The position numbers and the translations under genes were made by a program. Shown piece by piece: positions 7,124 through 10,127 of a DNA stretch of 10,127 nucleotides (the stretch's first letter is position 1; each line of letters opens with the position of its first letter). A model generated the notes under the pieces. It saw only the letters and a program-made list of their open reading frames with translations. It made no database searches and was not told the DNA's origin. Source of the DNA: Lachnospiraceae bacterium. GTDB lineage: Bacteria > Bacillota > Clostridia > Lachnospirales > Lachnospiraceae. The stretch is taken from positions 1-10,127 of the forward strand of contig CAAGLJ010000240.1 in assembly GCA_900770785.1 (NCBI GenBank), read 5' to 3'.

Positions 7124-7124
7124 A

Positions 7125-7919
7125 TCAGATTTCGCGGGAACGCTCTATGCAAGCCTCCAAAGCCCCTATTACAGCGGCTCTCATGCCTCTTTCCTCCAGC
7201 ACTTTTACCCCACATATAGTAGTTCCCGCTGGAGAACATACCATATCCTTTAATACTCCCGGGTGTTTATTGGTTTCCAGCATTAATTTTGCACTTCCCA
7301 GTACTGCCTGCCCAGCCATCCGGTAAGCAAGCTCCCTTGGCATCCCCCCTTTGACGGCTGCATCTGCCATTGCCTCCATAAACATAAAGACATAGGCCGG
7401 CGAGCTTCCTGAAACTGCCCCCACCGTATCCATCAATGACTCCTGTACCTGCCAGCAGGCTCCGCAGCAGCCAAAAATCTGCTCTGCCACTGCATAGTCC
7501 TCCTGGCTTACCCTGTCATTTCCACAGTAGGCTGTTGCCCCCTCTCCTACCAGAGCCGGTGTGTTGGGCATGGAGCGGATTAAGCGCACCTTCGTCCCTA
7601 TTTCCTTTTCCAGCCATTCCAGGCTTTTTCCGGCAGCAACACTGATGATCAGCTGATTTTCACTCAAAAACGGCCGGATTTCCTCAATGACCCCTGACAG
7701 CATCTGGGGCTTAACGGCCAAAAATAAGACCTGGGCCCACTGGGTCAGCTGTACGTTCCCGGTGGTAATCTGTACTCCGTATTTTTCCTTCAGCTGTTCC
7801 AGAGCCTTTGGGCTTCTTCGGGAAACCATAATTTCCTCCGCCCTGCACATTCCTTCCTTTAAAATTCCCCCTAAAATTGCGGTAGCCATATTTCCCGCTC
7901 CAATAAAACCAATTCTCAT
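7125..7919 (-). CDS. proC: Pyrroline-5-carboxylate reductase
   Basis: This enzyme reduces 1-pyrroline-5-carboxylate to proline with NAD(P)H, the last step of proline synthesis, and works as a cytosolic oligomer. The 264-residue protein starts with the Rossmann loop IGFIGAGNMATAILGG (3-18). It continues with FLAVKPQML (66-74), SVAAGKS (93-99) and RSMPNTPALVGEG (115-127). The C-terminal dimerisation domain has the family signature MDTVGAVSGSSPAYVFMFMEA (163-183) and SPAGTTICGVKVLEE (229-243). Length is normal. I chose ATG at 7919 because AAGGAGAGG lies upstream and the Rossmann fold begins at once; a GTG at 7982 would add a basic tail of 21 residues with no family support. It lies 78 nt after the RNA methyltransferase gene. 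Confidence 0.96.
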   Translation of the reverse strand: MRIGFIGAGNMATAILGGILKEGMCRAEEIMVSRRSPKALEQLKEKYGVQITTGNVQLTQWAQVLFLAVKPQMLSGVIEEIRPFLSENQLIISVAAGKSLEWLEKEIGTKVRLIRSMPNTPALVGEGATAYCGNDRVSQEDYAVAEQIFGCCGACWQVQESLMDTVGAVSGSSPAYVFMFMEAMADAAVKGGMPRELAYRMAGQAVLGSAKLMLETNKHPGVLKDMVCSPAGTTICGVKVLEERGMRAAVIGALEACIERSREI

Positions 7920-7966
7920 TTTTTTCCTCTCCTTCTGCTGCTTTAACAGCCTTTTCATCACATGGA

Positions 7967-7986
7967 CCTTGTGCGACAGCACAAAG
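7967..7986. other. Short intercistronic stem-loop
   Basis: Between the RNA methyltransferase stop and proC, the minus-strand RNA can form an 8-bp stem (CTTTGTGC with GCACAAGG, one G-U pair) around a 4-nt loop TGTC. Neither side has a T-tract, so it is not an intrinsic terminator. It could mark an RNA processing or stability site, or be accidental. Confidence 0.3.
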
Positions 7987-7997
7987 CCCGGCTTCCT

Positions 7998-8804
7998 CTA
8001 TTCCAAAACGTTCACACTGCGCTGCCTGGCTGCTTCATACATCAGTATGGCGGCTGCCACCCCTGCATTCAGAGATTCTACCTGTCCCATCATGGGAATT
8101 CTCATATAGCAATGAGCCTCCCGGGCCGTTGCTTGCCTTAGTCCATTGCCCTCATTTCCAATCAGAAAGGCTGTCCCCGGTCTAAAGTCCATCTGGTCAT
8201 AGGTTTTCTCCCCCTGTAAATGGGCAGCATATACCTTAATTTGCCGGGAGGCCAGCTGTTTTATTACCTCGCCTAAATTCTCTGTATAAAGAAAAGGCAT
8301 ACGATAGATTGACCCCATGGTGGAACGAATCGTCTTGGGATTATAAATATCCACCGTTTGCCTGCTCATGATAATCCCCTTCACTCCGGCCCCTTCTGCG
8401 GTACGAATCATGGTTCCCAGATTTCCCGGATCCTGAATATCTTCTATCAATAACAGTAAGGGGTTCTTCTCTTTCAGGATAGCTTCCAGCTTATAATGCT
8501 GCTGGCGTACTACACAGAGAATGCCCTGGGGAGTCCGGGTATCCGATATCCTCTCGAAAAGAGAATCGGCTAGTATCTCATAGCTGCAATCCTCCAGCTT
8601 TTTCATCATCTCTTTATCCTTCTCCTGATTGATTTTCTCATAAAAAGACTGGGTCAGATAAATTTCCAGAAGGTTTTCTGCAGGAGCCTCCAGAAACATC
8701 TTAACTCCTTCTGCCACAAAAACATCCTGCTGTTTTCTCGTCCTGGCCTTTTGTATCAGGGCAGCCAGATTTTTCACCCTGGGGTTTGTTGGGGAGGTAA
8801 TCAT
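7998..8804 (-). CDS. TrmH/SpoU-family RNA 2'-O-ribose methyltransferase
   Basis: This 268-residue enzyme is predicted to methylate a ribose 2'-hydroxyl in RNA, most likely 23S rRNA, using S-adenosylmethionine. An N-terminal substrate-binding domain (about 1-100, with FVAEGVKMFLEA at 29-40) precedes the knotted SPOUT domain. The three SpoU motifs are visible: DPGNLGTMIRTAEGAG (125-140, with Asn128 and Arg134), FLIGNEGNGL (213-222) and IPMMGQVESLNAGVAAAILMYE (236-257). Length and layout recall B. subtilis YsgA and RlmB. The target nucleotide cannot be told from sequence, so no symbol is given. ATG at 8804 has a modest AGAGGA 7-8 nt upstream. The gene follows the pfkA terminator, but I found no convincing promoter in the 70 bp between. 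Confidence 0.92.
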   Translation of the reverse strand: MITSPTNPRVKNLAALIQKARTRKQQDVFVAEGVKMFLEAPAENLLEIYLTQSFYEKINQEKDKEMMKKLEDCSYEILADSLFERISDTRTPQGILCVVRQQHYKLEAILKEKNPLLLLIEDIQDPGNLGTMIRTAEGAGVKGIIMSRQTVDIYNPKTIRSTMGSIYRMPFLYTENLGEVIKQLASRQIKVYAAHLQGEKTYDQMDFRPGTAFLIGNEGNGLRQATAREAHCYMRIPMMGQVESLNAGVAAAILMYEAARQRSVNVLE

Positions 8805-8877
8805 ACGCCTATCCTCTTTTCCTGCATTTTTCCTGTCGTCCGCTTTGTTTTATTTTCAAAAAGACACCAATTTTTAT

Positions 8878-8908
8878 AAAAAGCGGCGGACGTATCCACG
8901 CCAGCCGC
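8878..8908 (-). terminator. Intrinsic terminator after pfkA
   Basis: A GC-rich 11-bp stem (8898-8908 with 8883-8893; one U-C mismatch and one G-U pair) encloses the loop GGAT. On the minus strand five T follow directly (8882-8878), then an A/T-rich stretch. It begins 7 nt after the pfkA stop codon. This is the most canonical terminator in the window. Confidence 0.88.
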
Positions 8909-8914
8909 CAATAG

Positions 8915-9895
8915 TCAATAGTTTCCGGACAGTAATCTGCTTACCTGATATTCATAATCCGGAATATCCTTCTGCATCTTCAATGCTTCCTCAATATCGT
9001 AATCTACAAATTCACCATGCTGATAGCAAACTACACGGTTGCTTTTACCGCTGCACAGCAGATCCGCCGCATAAGCTCCCATAATAGAGGCAAAATAGCG
9101 ATCCTTGCAGGTAGGACTTCCTCCACGCTGCATGTAGCCCAAAATGGTAGCTCTGGTTTCAATTCCTGTAGCCGCTTCAATTCTTCTTGCCATAGAGGTA
9201 GAATGGCCTATCCCTTCCGCATTAATAATCAGATGATGGGTCTTACCTCTTTTTCTGTTACGGATAATATTATTAATGATATTCTGCTCATTATAATCAT
9301 ATTTCTCCGGCAGCAGAACATCCTCTGCGCCATTGGCAATACCACACCATAAAGCCAGATATCCCGCATTTCTTCCCATAACCTCAATAATGGAACATCT
9401 TTCATGGGAAGAAGAGGTATCTCTTACCTTATCGATGGCCTGCATGGCTGTATTTACCGCTGTATCAAAACCAATGGAGTACTCGGTACAGGAAATATCC
9501 AAATCAATGGTACCGGGAACCCCGATGGTGTTGATTCCCTGTCTGGCCAAAGCTCCTGCACCTTTATAGGAACCGTCTCCGCCAATGACCACAATACCGT
9601 CAATTCCATGCATTCTGCAAATATCCGCTCCCAGCTTCTGACCTTCCTCAGTGGTAAATTCCTTGCATCTTGCGGTGCCCAGAATCGTACCGCCCCGCTG
9701 AATGATGTCTGACACACTGGATGCCTGCATCTCTACAATTTCTTCATTCAAGAGGCCCTGATACCCCTTTTTAATCCCCTTTACACTCACCCCCTGTGCA
9801 AGAGCCTTTCTTACCACCGCACGAATGACGGCATTCATACCGGGGGCATCTCCGCCACTGGTCAATACTCCTATTGTTTTAATCTCCTGGGACAT
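8915..9895 (-). CDS. pfkA: 6-phosphofructokinase (PfkA family)
   Basis: This enzyme phosphorylates fructose 6-phosphate to fructose 1,6-bisphosphate, the committed step of glycolysis. The 326-residue protein has the usual bacterial length. Visible motifs are GVLTSGGDAPGMNAVIR (9-25), GGTILGTAR (68-76), GGDGSYKGA (105-113), PGTIDLDI (127-134) with the catalytic Asp131, EVMGRNAGY (171-179) and LGYMQRGGSP (252-261). Gly108 in the GGDG motif is the ATP-type residue; PPi-dependent enzymes usually have Asp there. Two positions differ from E. coli PfkA: Leu132 replaces Asn in TIDND, and Tyr254 replaces the His that contacts fructose 6-phosphate. These may be lineage-typical. The start ATG at 9895 has GGGAGG 5 nt upstream. 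It has its own promoter and terminator. Confidence 0.96.
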   Translation of the reverse strand: MSQEIKTIGVLTSGGDAPGMNAVIRAVVRKALAQGVSVKGIKKGYQGLLNEEIVEMQASSVSDIIQRGGTILGTARCKEFTTEEGQKLGADICRMHGIDGIVVIGGDGSYKGAGALARQGINTIGVPGTIDLDISCTEYSIGFDTAVNTAMQAIDKVRDTSSSHERCSIIEVMGRNAGYLALWCGIANGAEDVLLPEKYDYNEQNIINNIIRNRKRGKTHHLIINAEGIGHSTSMARRIEAATGIETRATILGYMQRGGSPTCKDRYFASIMGAYAADLLCSGKSNRVVCYQHGEFVDYDIEEALKMQKDIPDYEYQVSRLLSGNY

Positions 9896-9929
9896 ACAAA
9901 CCTCCCTGTTTAACCTTTCTAAATTTCTC

Positions 9930-9974
9930 TAAAATACTGTAACGGCTCACTATCCTTACAATTACAATATTTTA
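9930..9974. repeat. Inverted repeat spanning the pfkA -10 region (possible operator)
   Basis: The arms TAAAATACTGTAA (9930-9942) and TTACAATATTTTA (9962-9974) are complementary at 12 of 13 positions and separated by 19 bp. The right arm contains the whole pfkA -10 box. A tandem TTACAATTACAA (9956-9967) partly overlaps it. Because the predicted transcript would begin near 9962, most of one arm would not be in the RNA, so a DNA operator is more likely than an RNA hairpin. No known regulator consensus is recognised. Confidence 0.4.
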
Positions 9975-9997
9975 CCTCTTTTTCTTTTTCTTTTCAA
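9969..9997 (-). promoter_or_regulatory. Sigma-A-type promoter for pfkA
   Basis: TTGAAA (9997-9992) and TAAAAT (9974-9969) are separated by exactly 17 bp, each with five of six consensus matches. The spacer is all purine on the minus strand and lies within a longer purine-rich tract (about 9975-10018). The expected start near 9962 gives a leader of about 67 nt. Confidence 0.78.
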
Positions 9998-10027
9998 CTC
10001 TCTTTTCTCTCTTGAGTTTCCGCAGTT

Positions 10028-10059
10028 TTATCCACAACAGCATATTTTTTCATATGCTG
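10028..10059. other. DnaA-box match beside a stem-loop upstream of pfkA
   Basis: The plus strand contains TTATCCACA (10028-10036), a perfect DnaA-box 9-mer. Next to it is an 8-bp inverted repeat, CAGCATAT (10038-10045) and ATATGCTG (10052-10059), with a 6-nt loop and no adjacent T-tract on either strand. A single box can occur by chance, and no other DnaA box was noticed nearby. Confidence 0.3.
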
Positions 10060-10092
10060 CCATAAACAACTTTCTAAAAATGACCAAAATAT

Positions 10093-10112
10093 AAGGAATC
10101 TCATTCCTTTTT
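10093..10112. terminator. Possible terminator of the gene beyond the right edge
   Basis: A perfect 7-bp stem AAGGAAT/ATTCCTT (10093-10099 with 10103-10109) has a 3-nt loop. T-rich sequence follows on both strands: TTT on the plus strand, and an interrupted TATATTTT on the minus strand. It may end transcription of a minus-strand gene upstream of pfkA. Between here and pfkA (9896-10127, 232 nt) I see only promoter-type elements and no supported gene. Confidence 0.4.
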
Positions 10113-10127
10113 GATGTAAAATAAAGT

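Noticed and set aside
7920..7982. Upstream GTG start for proC adding 21 residues
   Set aside because: The extension is a basic tail absent from the family, covers the intercistronic hairpin, and has a poorer ribosome binding site than ATG 7919.
9938..9951. CcpA cre-like sequence TGTAACGGCTCACT in the pfkA leader
   Set aside because: It fits 9 of 11 specified cre positions, but the central CG, the most important part, is GG. It also overlaps the inverted repeat that better explains the sequence.
9994..10125. Open minus-strand frame of about 43 codons running in from the right edge and ending just at the pfkA -35 box
   Set aside because: The sequence is AT-rich, contains the hairpins, and no start has a proper ribosome binding site. 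It could be the end of an upstream gene only if the flanking sequence supports it, and the residues are not recognisable.
1..10127. Mobile element, prophage, CRISPR, toxin-antitoxin or defence system
   Set aside because: No transposase, integrase, spaced direct repeats, small paired genes or nuclease domains are visible. Every gene belongs to a housekeeping or lineage-core family with similar composition.

Overview
The window is an ordinary stretch of chromosome from a low-to-moderate GC Gram-positive anaerobe of the class Clostridia, most likely a Lachnospiraceae member. The evidence is AGGAGG-type ribosome binding sites, strong sigma-A-type promoters, a SleB-type wall hydrolase carrying SH3 domains, a protein resembling the lineage-restricted DUF6145 family, and tight co-directional packing. 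Eleven well-supported genes all lie on the minus strand, so transcription runs from high to low coordinates. I see no mobile element, CRISPR array, rRNA, tRNA or phage module, and no gene-free stretch over 300 bases.

In transcription order: (1) pfkA (8915-9895), 6-phosphofructokinase, has its own promoter with an inverted repeat over the -10 box, and a strong intrinsic terminator. (2) A TrmH/SpoU-family RNA 2'-O-methyltransferase (7998-8804) is followed after 78 nt by proC (7125-7919), the last enzyme of proline synthesis. (3) A secreted SH3-SH3-SleB wall hydrolase (5950-7008) has its own promoter, a cluster of TGTWA hexamers containing an exact WalR-type box, and a terminator. (4) A new promoter at about 5846-5874 drives nfeD (5361-5798) and an SPFH/stomatin-like gene (4377-5312), a membrane microdomain pair. 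(5) With no visible terminator in between, argF (3283-4278), a biotin-protein ligase lacking the usual DNA-binding domain (2473-3258), a small DUF6145-like gene (2112-2486), dusB (1147-2112) and a family 2 glycosyltransferase (74-1123) follow. Spacings there are 24 nt, an overlap, a 1-nt overlap and 23 nt. A stem-loop with a T-tract closes the run at 41-92.

Functionally this is a set of housekeeping modules: glycolysis, arginine and proline synthesis, biotinylation, rRNA/tRNA modification, membrane organisation and wall turnover. I found no new defence, mobile or biosynthetic system. The points most worth checking are regulatory (the inverted repeat at the pfkA promoter and the WalR-like boxes before the hydrolase), two apparent active-site substitutions in PfkA, the overlapped uncharacterised gene between birA and dusB, and a possible convergent plus-strand gene end that would share a CTAG palindrome with the glycosyltransferase stop.
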